The notes: generated by a model from the letters alone, not told the origin. DNA of 64,000 bases from Bryopsis sp. KO-2023 (GCA_030272585.1 BSYQ01000001.1:1240001-1304000); one strand, 5' to 3'; counted from the stretch's first letter, positions 1-12,725 are shown. Numbers and translations: made by a program.

Positions 1-420
1 TGGATGTGTGATTTCATGCTACATTGAGCACCATGTGGAAAGATAAGAATGTGGCTGTGTCGTCCTGATGGGGTGAATTGCCGAGCGGCTGCATGGACAG
101 AATTGAGGAACAAAGCTTTTTTTTCCCTGAACTGTGGGGATTAAGGAAACAGACAAGCAGTAGAAAATCTTTAGGGGATATCCTTGGTAGTTTTTTTTTT
201 TAAAGGCTCACTAGTGGTAGTCATCAGCATTTGGGGTTATCAGAAAGGGGGGGAAATAGTTGTAACATAGTTGGAATAGTTGAGATTAGAAAGGGGGTGA
301 AATAGTTGTAACACAGTTGTAATAGTTGAGAAAGTAACAGTGGGAATCAAACCCAACATCGACCCATCGTTGCTGGAGACAGAGAAAACGACATATTAAC
401 ATTAAAATAAAAAAACCCGT

Positions 421-3400
421 TTATATAAGATCCTTTTCTCCAAGATATCTTTCCAAGTCATAATATAATGACCTGATCAAAGCCGCCTTTTTCACATTTT
501 CCTGTAACGTGAATTCGGGCTCGAAGACGATACAATCAAGCTCGCAATACTCTCGAACCAAATCGCGGTCGTTCCACGCCGGCCATCCATCGTTATCATG
601 TGTCACATCACCTCTTGGGGGTGAAAAGACGTTTTCCGTGATCTCCTTTGAAAGTGGGCTTGGCGATTTCCTAAGCGATTGACGCGTGCCGAACGGGTCC
701 GTTTTGACGCTCCAGATCTGGCGTGATTTGACTTGACTCGACTTTGGGAGGGCGTGACGAATATGTGGGGGGCTTGTTGCGCAGGTTCCAACATCTACCT
801 CGGGAGATTTGGTAAGCTTACCCTGTTCACCCAAGTTGTGTGTGTTCAGTGTGTTTGAAAGTGAAATCTGATTAGGTCTAAGAAAGACCACTTGAAGTGT
901 AGAAAAAGAGTGGAGTTGGTTGGGTTGCCACACCTTCACACATTGCTCTGGAGGATGGTGTGGCTTTTGCAGATCCATGATCACAGGAAACCCAAAATCT
1001 GGATTGCAGGGATTCAACGGATTGAGCTCCGTAGAGGAAATTCGAAGTTCTTTGACATTCTCCATGAAGATTGCCTGTTGAAACCTGTTCTCCAAAGTCT
1101 TGAGCAGATTTTTATTCAACAGTTTCAGGTCAATGATGTACGATTGGCTGTTGAAGGTCCCCATCTCTTTGTTAGCTTGCCCTTGCAAATTAATCATCAA
1201 TGGCTTGGCTGTTGGGGTGATGATTTTTTTTTCGATGGACAAGTCCTCCTTAAACACCCACACACAAACACATCAGCTGGATTGCTTCCAGCTCCACCCA
1301 ACACCACCAAGACCCAGCCATAATCAATTGTCCTTTTCCCCTAATGCAAAAGATTGCAGCCAAAAAAAGACATGTGTTCCATCTGCTGTGGGTAAAAACC
1401 TTTTTCCCCTGCAGAAGGAGTACATTACTTTTTTCCTTGAAAATTCACATACCTTTGCATTGAATCCAAACATGTTATCCGCTCTCTCCAGCAGCTTTGT
1501 GTTGGGGCACGCTTCGCATTCGATGGATCCCGACAAATGCACATCCATTGGGACTGATCCATGAAAAATGTTCACCCTCTTCATCAATGATCGTAAGGAC
1601 AACAGATCCAGGGGTGTGTCCGCCAATACGATGCTGCACACGGAAAACGTCCACACGATTCACAAACCAAGTTTTTCTCATCAAGAGCAAACAGAACAAA
1701 AAAAGACTTAAATTTTCATATGCATTGATCTAATCAGAATCCTCCTACCATTTTAGTGTGGTTTTCTTGAGGCGCATGGTATCCCCTTCCATAGGCATCT
1801 CATACTTGGTGATGATTCCTGTATTTTCTGCTGTGGATCCTGTGCTCTTGGTGTATGGCTTAATTGATTCCTGTTCAATATTCTCCGCCGGTGGATTAGC
1901 TCTTATTTCTTCGTTGAGCCGCTGAATTTCCCTTTGCGCCTTTTCCAGCTCCGTTCTCAGACTTGATATAGTCTGAGTAAGACACACATTAACACACATT
2001 TAATCATTCAACTTTTCCCCAACAGGGTGCAAGCACTGTTGACGGATCCTTGTCTCACCTGTTCAGCTTTTTGCAACTGACAAGCAAGATCAAGTTCCTT
2101 CCTTGTTTGGTACAAATGCCCATTTTCAATCCTTTCGCACGCCTCTCTCTCTTGGCTCTTTTGCAAGGAAGCCGGTAGGCTGCGAGCAAGATCTGGTAGC
2201 AAGACAGGGTTCCCACTCCTCATTGATACTGAAATAACCCCATCCGTCCCTGATGGTGGGTAGATTCCCCACTCTGGGGCAGCCTGGAAAAAATTGTACA
2301 GGTCTCACTTTCCGGAGCTCAGCATTGACCTCGACTAGAGTGAATTCTCTTTTTTACAGGCATACAAAGATTTTTTTCAAGCTACCCATTCCATTTTCTT
2401 CCGTGATGCAAGTTCTGTGAGATTGTTTTAGGCGATTTCAAAAATTCTGCCTTTTTATTAGTTTTTCCTCAAGCCATACCTGTCCCGGGATCAACTCAAG
2501 TTTCCAATCACCCCGAACCTCCTGGATGTCCTGCTGTAGATCTTCGTTCGCTCCCTGCTGGTTCGGCAAACTATCCACCAGCAGCTCCAAAAAACTCTTG
2601 GTATCATTAACCTTGGTTGCCCGGACAGATCGCAGTATCGAATTGCCATCATTTGTTTCTTCGACCTGCTCTTTGTTGTCCTTTTGTTCACAGAAATTGA
2701 AAACATAGCTCAATGAAAGAGGAAAAGGAACGATAAATTTTTTCCTCAAGGGGATCTTCTGAAAACTGTAATGAACAAACACAACACTTTGGGAAGGGGG
2801 AATCAGGAAAACAAATTCGAAGAAGGGCTAGACGCACCTGGCATGGGCTGATGCTCTATCAAGAGGGTGCCTCGGTTTGGGTTTTCAATGTACTCTAGTC
2901 TTTTAATTTTTAATTTGTTTTTCTTTTGAGAGGGGGAAAGGAATCATCACTTACATCTCTCAACAGTTTTGATGCCGGAGACTTTATCCATAGGGTTGAT
3001 CTTGCTTCAGAGCTTGCCAGTCTGTCTCTGAAGATCGTTTTGCATGCCTCATAGTGCACACCATCCAGCCCACCATCAGACCCACGCAATCCGTCTCCCT
3101 TCGATTCTACTCGGACCTCCTCCAATGCCTTCTTTTTGGTTTGCACCACTTTTGCAGCCTTGTCGTACGACGACAGAGCGTGCACCCACTTGCAAAGTCC
3201 CTCCGCTTCTGGGCAAGCTTTCTTTGCGTTCTTTGGATCAAATGCTCTGTCCGCGATGTAGACTGAACGAATTTTTTGCATGGTTTTTCGAGGAACTTTG
3301 TCCTTGTCTAAGGTTCTGAGCGACTCCAGGAATTTTTTCTGATGCATCAGCGCAACAGCCACATTCCAATAGTCTTGAATCATCTTCCCCGACTGGTCCT

Positions 3401-5592
3401 TGAATCTTGCTGGTTTTACCTCCAAAACCACACAAACCGCCTCCAGCACCAGTTTGACCACCCTTGGAGGATTGCGCAGCTTTTTGAGGTATGAGATGTC
3501 TCCTTCTTCAACGTTGTGAAGAGATCCCAAGGCCTCCTCAAGAATCTTGACTGCCTCGGCCAGCTCTGCCTCACACTGGCCCTTGAGGGCCACAGCTTTG
3601 GCCTCATCTACTTTCACAATCGCCGCCTTTGGCTCCACCATCTCTTTTTTTTCAGTCTCGATAATCGCCATGAGGGCCTCAACTTCCTCCATGGGTTTCA
3701 TCAGTTGCATTTGCAGCGCTTGGATCTCTTTTTGCATGCATGCAACCTGTGAACAACATTGCCCACTCACAGTTTTTTTTTTTCTGAAAGAGGGAAACGG
3801 TGGATAGCTCAAACCTCAAAACCCATGTTTCCCCACCTGTTGTGCACTGCTGTCCAGTTTTTCCAGATCCACCAGGCACCGATTTTCCAGCTTCATATGG
3901 CCTGCCCGGGATGACTGGAGCATTGATGCTGATGTGGGAGGGACACAGTTGTGTCTACCCAGGTCCTCGAGATACTGTTCGGACATGTCTTGAACCTGTT
4001 TGTACAAAACACACACCAATTCTTGCACTTGCATCCCCACCATACTTCTGTTGGCTGTGGTCCCCTTTGCACCCCGCCTCAAACTTCCGATAAAAGAGAT
4101 GATTTCCTTTCGTCAAAATCGATTGAGATAGCCTTTCCTGAAAAGCTTCTCCAATTGGCAGCATGCCACGCGATGTTTGTTTGCACATCGAAACAAAGCA
4201 TCCCCACTGTTCCACTGTGATTCCAACCCCTTTCTTGGATGCTTGTTGAACAAGCTCCAAAATCTGGTAGGAGCCATAAAGGTTTTTCAGAAAGGTCCAT
4301 TGAGAGAAGCAACCAAAAGAATGGTGGGCTGTGCTCACCTGTATTTTCTCATCTGATGAGAACATATTTCGGACTTGGCCTGCATTCGATATGCTGTTGA
4401 TGTCCTCCATGAAAGCGTCATCCCTGACTTGTGTTTTTGAGAACAAGAACACTGTGGATTGCATATCTCTGTCAGCTTTCTTCAAGATACTTTTCGAGTC
4501 TTCCTCCCATTCTGATTTTCTGTAGCTCTTTGCTACATCCGCCTGCACATGAAATTCAAGTTCAAATCGACTCGCCTCCAATCCCGTTGTTGTCATCTCC
4601 AGCAACAAGGAAATGATAGAAGAGACGGACCTGAAAGACTTTCATTCCACATTTTAACGCATCGCGACGAGCCGAACTTTTACGTCCACGAACCCCCACG
4701 AGCGAACCATGACCACCTGGCTGCGTCAAAACACGACAGATCCTCGATGCGTATTCCATAGCAATAAGGGACGTCGCCAGGGTCACAGGTTGGTTGCTCA
4801 TCACGTTGTGATGCAGGAGGTTTTGCTCCACGACGCCCACAAGCTCATCGACATCCCCACCAAAGTCATTCTTCAATGTCTTTCCGACCTGAAAAGCAGT
4901 AAAACATTTTCAAATCTTGCCCCAAGAGAACTCGAGCTCACAAATGGATGGATCCGACCGTATGGATCACCACCTCAAGCGAGCATCTCCTGTCTCTGTT
5001 GTCGATAAGTCTCCCATAAAACACTCTCGATACTTCTTGCATCCACAGCCTGTTGTCCATTTTTGTGATCTCCTCCAGCTCTTTCGGCAACACACTTGCA
5101 TCCATCATTATCAATCCTTGGATCGATCTTGAGAAATGGCGCAAGTTGAAGACGCAGGGCGACTTTGCTGGGGTTGGCAAGAGCTTGTGCATAGATTGGG
5201 TGTAGACTTTCAGGATGGCCTCGACAAGAAGAAGAGAGGGTCTTTTGACGGCATCAGGGAAATCACTTGAGCTGAAATTCCAGTCGAGAAGTTCCTGGAA
5301 CGTGTTTTTCAGGGTGTCATCTGACGCCTGCGAGAGTTTACAACAGTATCACCCAATATGACACAAACATGGAAGGAGGGAAAAGTGGCGTAGGACTGCG
5401 ATCAGACGCTCTTACTTGTGCAAGAGCAGAGTTCGTCAAATGTCGGTTCCTGCTCGTTTGTCCTCCCTTCGGCGGTTGTGCGCTGGATATCTCCTTGGCC
5501 GACACGTCGATATCATCAAAGATAATCGATTGAAGAAAGGTCCGCTCACGCTCCGAGTACAACTCCCACAAAGGATCGCCGCGGGCAGTCAT
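421..5592 (-). CDS. Divergent dynein heavy chain-like gene, AAA3 end to AAA5
   Basis: Spliced minus-strand gene that resembles the middle of an axonemal-type dynein heavy chain. Exons I can place: 5416-5592, about 4942-5327, 4631-4888, 4339-4542, about 4080-4265, 3837-3995, 3117-3746, then less certain ones near 2440-2700, 2055-2280, 1757-1965, 1455-1625 and 421-1255. In order they match the AAA3 lid (LLPTPAKS, FNLRHFSRSIQG), AAA4 (AMEYASRICRVL then a degenerate P-loop LVGVRGRKSS, then FLFSKTQV), the stalk with microtubule-binding domain (NPPRVVKLVLEAVC, EGLCKWVHALSSYDKAAKVV), and a poorly conserved AAA5 start (PLMINLQGQANK). The tail, linker, AAA1, AAA2, most of AAA3 and AAA6 are missing, and the AAA4 Walker A lysine context is lost. 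The start at 5592 is chosen because the next upstream ATG would translate the CACGTG palindrome. It could be a decaying copy or a specialised non-motor dynein-like protein; intact frames across the stalk exon (210 codons) argue for some constraint. Confidence 0.75.
3117..3746 (-). other. Dynein stalk and microtubule-binding domain exon
   Basis: Single 210-codon exon of the gene above. It carries coiled coil 1 (QKEIQALQMQLMKPMEEVEAL), the small microtubule-binding domain (SGKMIQDYWNVAVALMHQKK, FLESLRTLDKDKVP) and the start of coiled coil 2 after EGLCKWV. This is the best conserved part of the minus-strand gene and fixes its identity. The acceptor is a CAG at 3747-3749 and the donor is of the AG/GTCCG type at 3111-3116. 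Confidence 0.85.
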
Positions 5593-5698
5593 TGAGAACG
5601 GGATCTCACAAAACCTCGTCCACGTCTGTTTAATCTCAAAGAAACGATGACCCACAGACAACGCGAACAGTGCGGATGTGGTACTTATACATTTGACT

Positions 5699-5755
5699 GG
5701 CGAAGGCACGTGACATTTGTTTCTGTCAACACACGTCACGTGCCTTCGTCGGCCA
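5699..5755. promoter_or_regulatory. CACGTG palindrome upstream of dynein-like gene
   Basis: The inverted copies CGAAGGCACGTGAC (5701-5714) and GTCACGTGCCTTCG (5735-5748) are separated by 20 nt, with TGG/CCA extending the arms imperfectly. It lies about 107 bp before the minus-strand start codon at 5592. Each arm contains a CACGTG E-box core of the kind bound by bHLH factors. The same 13-mer, GAAGGCACGTGAC, recurs in the palindrome at 12729-12795. A regulatory role is inferred from position and recurrence only. Confidence 0.45.
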
Positions 5756-6160
5756 AGTGAATGCAACAATCCAGTGTTCCATTCTTCGCAAGCATGTTCC
5801 TACCCCAAACCAAGGAAACGGTGGTGGTGGTGGTGGTGGTGATGGTGAGAAAAAGGGGGGGGGGGCACAGTTGCAACTGTATGGCAACTGTATGGTTGTT
5901 TTTCTTTACCCCTGTACCCATCTTCAGCCTTGATGCAAGACATTGAAAAAACAAACGAATTGTCTATTACATTCCCAATTACAATTTTTAATTTTAAACA
6001 TACAAATAATAGAAGACAAAATGTAACAGCCAAACCACACCTCGAGATGGTAAAACTGCAGAAATCCCCTTTCCATTTGCACAAAAAAATTCAAGAAACT
6101 GACTTCACAAAACCACCGGTCATAAATTTTGTAAAAATCCCTGTTTTTTAATTTCAAGGG
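5756..6160. other. Intergenic, low complexity
   Basis: Holds a GTG/GGT trinucleotide run (about 5820-5845) followed by a G10 run, then A/T-rich sequence. I see no supported gene here. Confidence 0.6.
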
Positions 6161-6164
6161 TGTC

Positions 6165-6345
6165 GTACCATTCCAAGAAACTGTGAAATACAAAACAGCA
6201 GTGAACATAGAGGTCTCATCACCATCAAAATTATCAATCCAGTTCATATAGGCAGAAACCCTGGTGTGAATATCAGGGCTCCAGAACTGGGGTCCAAAAG
6301 ATAAAATCCCCCAAGAGCACATCCTTCTCCCCACAGCCATTCCCG
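6165..6345 (-). pseudogene. Possible trypsin-type serine protease C-terminal fragment
   Basis: Minus-strand frame with ILSFGPQ followed by HTRVSAYMNWI, which resembles the S1 protease end (SWG...PGVYTRVSAYMDWI). The preceding residues read more like the family if the frame changes at a G5 run near 6310. No GDSGGP motif or other catalytic region is visible upstream within 1 kb. At most this is an isolated fragment, and the motif is short enough to be chance. Confidence 0.3.
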
Positions 6346-6399
6346 GGCTTGTGCTCCACCATACCCTTCAAGGAAACACACACACCGACTCCGATTAGA

Positions 6400-7850
6400 T
6401 CACTTCCCAAGGTAGCACTCATGGCCCATTAACATGGGCTCATGGAGATGGCTTCTTTGTATTGCTCGAGGACAACAGCAGCCATCTCTTAGGTGGCGAC
6501 TTTCCTTCGATATTCCCTCCTTCACACAGCACCGCAGCTCAGCCAACTCAACACACAAAAGCTTATCCATGTCCACTTGATCGGAGAGCTTCGTGTCCAG
6601 GAATCCGGAATACAAGCATCGACATTCTCGGAGCATTTATTGACCGCCATCGCATTCATCGCAGTGTGTTGTACGTGTTGTGGATTGAACTTTTTTCGTG
6701 CAACCACCATCCCATTCCCTGCCAACGAAGAGCAAGGCTGTCGAACGGAAACGATATAACAAGAATAACAAGGGCAGGCATGAAACCTTGAAAAAAAAAA
6801 TCATTAGTACACATCCCCAGCTCCACAACCTCATGAAGTTTCCATGTGTAAATAAAGTCGACCAGCTGCGAAGAAAACGCGAGTGCTGGTCGCGCAACAC
6901 GCTTTACCGCTTTCATTCGATCATGGACATTGAAAAGATGCTACCAGTCGAATCCCCCAAATTGTTCCCCAACCTGGAACCATGCAAAGCGGCACCCACT
7001 CAAAAAGAAAACGGCCTGCCTGCCTGCCTGCCTGCCTACCCTGATGTTCGACTCCAATCCTCAAAAGTCGTGATGTAACCCCAACAGAGGGGCGACCGAC
7101 TTCAAACCTCCCGCAAGAGGTACCGTCCGCACAAAGCTGGATTTGAGGTGTTTGGGATGCATCGGCGAAGAGACAGATCACCGAATGGGTTCTCTTCGTC
7201 ACATCATTCTCTTGAAGCCGGTGGGATGAGGTCGCTTGAAATGACCTGCTATCGAGGACCTGGCCGCTTTATGATTTACGCTGCAAGAATGAAACGCAAA
7301 CGCAGTGTGAATATGCAATACCAGCCTGCCGCACTGTGAATTTTCACTGGTTGCAGACTGGCCTGCACTGACAGTGAATGTCAAGTGATGGACCAGCAAA
7401 AGCAAACTGTTGGAAAGGCAAAAAAAGTCGACATTCCACAGTTTCAATCGTTCAAACACTCTCAATCGCCTCGCTTTACAACAAGTGTTTCACACCCCAC
7501 TCCACCCCATTTTCCATAAATTTCAAAACAAAACAAAAAAGGACTCGAATTTGTGACAAAGGTTTTGGAAAAATGTAGAAGAAAATTCCCTGACAAAAAA
7601 CAAATGTGGCCTAAAACTGGATCCGAAGTGGCAAAGAAAGCTCTAAGGTTTACATCGATTCCATCAGATTCGATGCATCGATCTCTACTCCAAGTCTAAA
7701 AAGACCCAGTTCAGGACTACCAAGCAGATGGTGTTGAGGATGCTGCTCTTGCACACGTGATGACGTTAAGTCTTTTCTGTTCCAAGCTGTGTCAAGTCTC
7801 CCCTCCATTTCAAGCCCACTTCAAGGACAGGGTTTTTCAAAATCTTGGAT
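6400..7850. other. Intergenic without supported gene
   Basis: Only short overlapping frames on both strands with no recognisable domain. A short CTGC/CCTG tandem run lies at about 7015-7036. Nothing else stands out. Confidence 0.5.
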
Positions 7851-7851
7851 A

Positions 7852-8115
7852 TACATCTGGAAAATACCACTGCGATAAAGTAACGATATCGCAGCGTCAC
7901 CGCTTCTTTAACGCTGTGGCAGCGTCATTTTATCGCAGTGTTGACGCTGTTCAGCGCTTGTGTCAAAAGAGCGTTAAATCACGCACGTCAAATTGGCGCA
8001 ACAAATATCGCTGAAATCACGCATGTCAATTTAACGCAGTGTGACGTTAAAAAGACGCACATCAAATTTGACGCTGAACTTCGCGTGCGTCAAATTGACG
8101 CTGCGATGCGCAAAA
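7852..8115 (+). mobile_element. Short fold-back repeat element, copy 1
   Basis: Begins with TACATCTGGAAAATACCA (7852-7869), whose exact reverse complement ends the second copy at 11550-11567. The body is a patchwork of short direct and inverted words (GCGTCAA, TTTAACGC, TATCGC, GACGCTG), quite unlike the flanking DNA and able to fold back on itself. No protein is encoded. It behaves like a MITE or fold-back element. The right boundary near 8115 is estimated from the change in composition. Confidence 0.5.
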
Positions 8116-8655
8116 CCCGTGGTTGGGAGCCCTGTGTAAAAAGACGTGTAGTCTTGTATAAGTCGGACTAGAGCCCTGAGTTCCGCAAAGGCGGTGAAGA
8201 AAGGAGTCGAGAACAACAAACTTTCTTACAGGAAACAGCGACACCAACACTCAAATAGTTCCCACCACGTTCTCCTCCAATCTATTCCATATTCCGCGAT
8301 CTACCCAAAATAGAGACACTCCCCCTTTTTACACCCTGTAGGACTGGGGCGCTCCCCGATGTCAGACATGGATTTGTCGGAGTGACAGGGTTCGGAGCAG
8401 TGGCACTGGACCACAATCATGCCTGCCAGGATTGTAGTACAGCCCTTCCGCACCTGCAGCGCGACTTTGCGCAGTGCGGAACGGAAAACGTCCTGGGGTT
8501 GAGGAGGACCTGTGAGGCGGCTGTTAAAATTTTCGCAGGGTAGGGGGCAGTGTTCTGACCCCAACCTTCCCGCTCGAACATTGTGAGACCGCCGGCTGGG
8601 CTTGCAATCTATTTTCGTTGTGATGGGTTGCCGTCGCCCATTTTGGGGGGTGCAG
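8116..8655. other. Intergenic without supported gene
   Basis: Somewhat GC-rich stretch with frames on both strands. A minus-strand frame at 8301-8520 vaguely recalls L7Ae/NHP2 proteins, but not enough to call. Confidence 0.4.
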
Positions 8656-8659
8656 ATAG

Positions 8660-8861
8660 CCACGATTGGACGTGAGTGCTGTGAGTGCGTATCTGTCTGC
8701 TTTGGGCGAAGCGTTTTTGGGTGGCGCTTTTTTGTTATTTGGCCACTGGAAATGCTTCGGCAGAAAAGTGACTGAACGACTGAAGGACCTGGTGGAGGGT
8801 GGGTACGAATTAATGGTGTTCAAGTCTGCGATATTTACAGGAGGCACGCCACCAGGCACGG
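8660..8861 (+). CDS. Possible exon of unknown gene (HAD-like)
   Basis: Open frame between a possible TAG acceptor and a good ACG/GTAAGC donor at 8861. It reads FLLFGHWKCFGRKVTERLKD then LVEGGYELMVFKS, which has the spacing of the PNK 3'-phosphatase (HAD) segment 'W..FxxxVxxxLKxLxxxGYxLVIF'. The following NQ/G motif and the DxDxT motif are not found. Another open exon-like stretch ends at a CAG/GTACC donor at about 9386. The gene, if real, is incomplete or divergent. Confidence 0.3.
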
Positions 8862-9389
8862 TAAGCTTTTTTCGAATAGTTCTATTTCTCTATCTCCCCC
8901 TCCCCCTTCTTGATATTTGACCAAGCAAAATGCAAATTATGAAATCTCTGTGGGGTGCTAGAAATTGGCCGATGCATTCCACCATTGGGGAAGACATGTT
9001 GATTGAGTTTTCAATTTCTTTTTTTCTTCCCCCCAAAATGGGGGCTAATGTTCTTGTTGGCATCCATCCATTTTCCATTTCCATTTTTTTTTTTGCTGCT
9101 GATTTAAACAAATATCAAGCATGTCTGGGTTTTTTTTGTTTTTTTTTCTTGCACAGTGCTATTTTTAAGCACCAGGAAAAGGTTTATTCCGTGAGCTACA
9201 TCTGGTCATTCCTGGAGGATCTTTGAAAAGGGAAAGATTTCGAAGCCGAAGGAAAAGCTTTCAAAGAATTGATTGTGTTTGCTGGGGATAGCTGCCGAAG
9301 AACGGCGTCAGAATTCGAAAAGCGATACGATGGCTGGGATTTGTTTTTTGCCAGACCTTCTACATCGATCCTGGCCCTAATGCAGGTAC

Positions 9390-11230
9390 CTCAAAAATAA
9401 AAAAAAAATATAATTATAATTATTAAATAAATTGAAAAAATAAAAAGGATTGAATAAGAATGTGTCTTTTTCGAACTAAAAGAGAAATGGCGAGTAATAA
9501 ACCAAGGAGAAGATTAGTGATTTTTTGTTTTTGTATTTATTTTATATATATAATATTGTTATATTATTTAAGCAAGAATGTAAGAATTTTTTTGCTTTTT
9601 TTTCGTTTCGCAGGCGATCTTCATTGAAAGCCAAAGGGGTCGAGACGGGGCGATCAACCAGGAGGTGATTTTATCAAGAAAGTGAACAAGCGATGTACTT
9701 TTTTTTTTAATATTTCTTCGCACTCCTGCAAAAAAAAATAAAAATAAAAATCCTTTTTCAGGTTGCTTTTTCGGTCAATAAGCCCCCAACTGATTCACCG
9801 GGCATTCCATTATCTGAAAAAGAAAAAAAAACATCAGTTTGATTTGAATTCTGACCAGCAAGATTGCAACCTGCCCCTGAAGAAATATATATATATATTA
9901 ATATATAATATATATTTCCAGCAGCTTTGCTCCGTGTACTTATCCCCACCAACTCAATTTCACTCAATCGTTCAAAAGCACACCTTTGAAAAAAAAAATC
10001 AAATCAAATCAAATCGTCAACATTGTTCATTGTTCACCATTGTTCGGTGCTTCCGATCCTTTTTTATTTTTAGTTTTTCTTAATGTTTTTTTTTTATTAG
10101 TATATTTTTTTAAACTATCATATTCTCTTTCTTTTTTGTTCTTCAGTTTCTTTTTTTTTTGGGGGGGGGGGAACCAGTTCATCTTTTTCCCTTGTTGACT
10201 TTTTTTGGTTTTTTTTTTCCCTCGAACAGGTGTTGTTTTTGTCTTATATGCACCTTCTTTTGAAGGAAGTGTGCAATAGCGGACATAAGTACAGATAAGT
10301 GTTTCAAAATTTTCAGGAATCGAAAAGGGGAATTTTGGATTCTTGGTAGGTCTTCGTTGTGTGCATATTTGTTGTTCAAATTTCTTTGCCTATGGAATCA
10401 TCCAGTCTGTATTGAAGCATTTAGAATTCAGTGAAAATATTTTTTAAACATATTCTAAGTTGTTGGCGGATGCGATGTCAAGGCAGCAATTTCAACCTTG
10501 AGAAAAGGGAGGAAGAGCGACGAATGGTGTGAGATTTGATTGGAAAGAATTCCACCTTTCTGAGTCAACTGGATGGGTTGCTTTTCAACCTCTACTCTCG
10601 CACTGTGAAGGGGGACTAGATTGGCCAGGGAATTAACAGTCTTGTATATGTTCTGTAGGTCTTGGGCTAGATTGTCAGGTGCGAGGATGTGATCCCTCAG
10701 TAGTACTTGATGCAATGCATAGTTCAGTGCTTTCAACACGAGTTTCATTTGGGAACTTTTAGTGATTCGTTGAGCGCCTCGCCAAAATTGTAGGATGGTG
10801 AAAGTTCACCTGATTATGTCAGGCCTGATGGACAGGTACTGATGAATTTGCTGATGCACACATGCAGAGTCCTTGTTTTTAAGTTTGGGGTGGGGTTGGT
10901 TGGGTGGAATGCTGAGAGCTTTGTTTTCGGATCGAGTTTCAATCACCTTTTTCGACGAAGTCAGTGAAAATCAGCTCATGTCGTCTTTACAGTGACTTGA
11001 AAAAAAAGCAGATGAGATTCCACACTCCGTATTTAGCATTATTTTTTTCGTTTTTGTTGCAGGGAGGAGTATGATCATCCCAAGAAAACTGGTCAAGAGC
11101 TTTTATCATCTATGTACAGACACAAAATCCAAAAACAGTGAAACTTAACTTCTGGAATGGATTAAATTCGGTGGACCATGGGGTTGGGTTCGATTCCCAA
11201 AGAGTTTGAAAAGTGGATTTGTCACACCCA
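9390..11230. other. A/T-rich intergenic or intronic stretch
   Basis: Dominated by T and A homopolymers and TA repeats (about 9890-9920), plus a G10 run near 10160. A 97-codon minus-strand frame at 10455-10748 has no recognisable motif. I see no supported gene. Confidence 0.5.
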
Positions 11231-11239
11231 CAAAAAAAT

Positions 11240-11567
11240 CACAATCAGAAGAATCAATCGCAAACAACGTCCAACAACGTCAAATTATCGCGGATGTTGT
11301 TTCACGCCAAATCGTCACCCCCGTAATATTCACGTCAAATTATCGGGGGCGCTGTGCCAAGTAAAATTCACGCTGCCACAAAAGTCACGTCAGCTATCGA
11401 TCACGTTGTTTCACGTGAAATTTATGCAGGCGCGCATTTTACGTCAATTTTATGGGCGTCAATTTTGCGCTGTTCGACGTGATCGATAGCTGAATACGGT
11501 ATTTAGCGTCAGCGATAAAACAACACGAGTTATCGCGAAAATGACGCGATGGTATTTTCCAGATGTA
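11240..11567 (-). mobile_element. Short fold-back repeat element, copy 2
   Basis: Ends with TGGTATTTTCCAGATGTA (11550-11567), the exact reverse complement of the start of copy 1, so it lies in the opposite orientation. Inside are 16-bp inverted repeats CAGCTATCGATCACGT (11391-11406) and its complement (11477-11492), plus many ACGTCAA and TTATCGC words. Just before it, at 11184-11200, is a T-arm-like hairpin with a GGTTCGATTCC B-box. It is non-coding and probably mobilised by enzymes encoded elsewhere. Confidence 0.5.
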
Positions 11568-11569
11568 AG

Positions 11570-12725
11570 CAGGCCATCATCAGTCATGCAAAGACCCCAC
11601 ATATGTAAAATGCATTTTCTTGTCTGCTCCAGAACTAGTATCCATTTTAGCACCCCTGCCGAAAGAGGCTGCCAGCGTGCATCCACTTTTGTATCTCTAC
11701 ATCTACTCCTGCTCTTTTTTTGCTTCTTCTGATCTAACGCTTGAATTAATCTAGCATGTGCTTCTGCGTCTGCTTCATACGTTTTGAGAAAATCTGATAC
11801 AGAGCATGAAACCACTCAGTGCATATCAAATATTTCAACAATTTCCGTCAATAATCAGTGGTGCACAGAAAGAATTTTATTGGTTGAGTGAATCAACCCT
11901 GTTCAGCCTCAGGAAACGTAGGCCCACTGGAAAATCATGCCCACTCTATTTCATGGTGTATAACCTCATAATTGGCCACCGTCGAAAAGTCACAAGACAT
12001 ATTACAAGATTCGTCTCGAACTGGGCATTATCTCAGAACTCTGGAGCAAAAGAACAAAATTCCCCAAACCAAACCAAGCAAACATCTAATTATTCAGAGC
12101 AGAAATACACACACAAACGTTTAAGATATATTTGTTTCCACGAAATCTTTTTGCTTACCAGCAGTCTTGGTCCAGGTCCGGGCAACACGCACGCACGCAC
12201 GCACCCACACCCACCCACCCACCCACACACATGCATTCAATTCCTGGAAGCTTATTGGTGCCAATCATGTCCCAAAGCTATTAGGCAGTGGTGTTGGAGT
12301 GAAAACTATACGAAAGGAGTGGTAAAAAAAAAATTCTTAGGCCACCCCAAGCAAGTTTACCATCCCATAAGTCAATATATCTGTTTGAATGGCGACGAAC
12401 CCTGGGCCCATCGCCACTACTACTGTGATGCCCCTGTGCAACGCCGTTAAGCCAAGCCATCGTTTTGAGACAAGCTCTCCTGTTTTCCTTCAGTGTTGTC
12501 GAGTTGACAATTCCGCGACAGTGTGCCCCTTGGTGCTAAGTCTGGGACTGAGACCGGCGTGTGAGAGCGGGGGTGGTTTTCGAAAAGGATCGATGGCCGG
12601 CGGAGCGAAACGACAGTGCAAGCGAGGTGTACGGTACTTTCGCTGTTTTGTTTGTGTGTGCTCGGAGATCGAAGGGAGGTTGCAGAAAAGCCTCGCATAC
12701 CGGCCGTGTTTTCCTTTGTAAACAC
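11570..12725. other. Intergenic, unrecognised frames and CA-rich repeat
   Basis: Contains a GCAC/CCCA/CA microsatellite at about 12187-12230. Several 60-210 codon frames on both strands have no recognisable motif. No gene is supported. Confidence 0.5.

Noticed and set aside
8301-8520. L7Ae/NHP2-like protein on the minus strand
   Set aside because: Only scattered similarity (KG...LAG, DIG); key conserved residues are missing and the strand bias is unclear.
10455-10748. 97-codon minus-strand frame as a gene
   Set aside because: Reads like protein in places but has no motif, and it is isolated in A/T-rich DNA.
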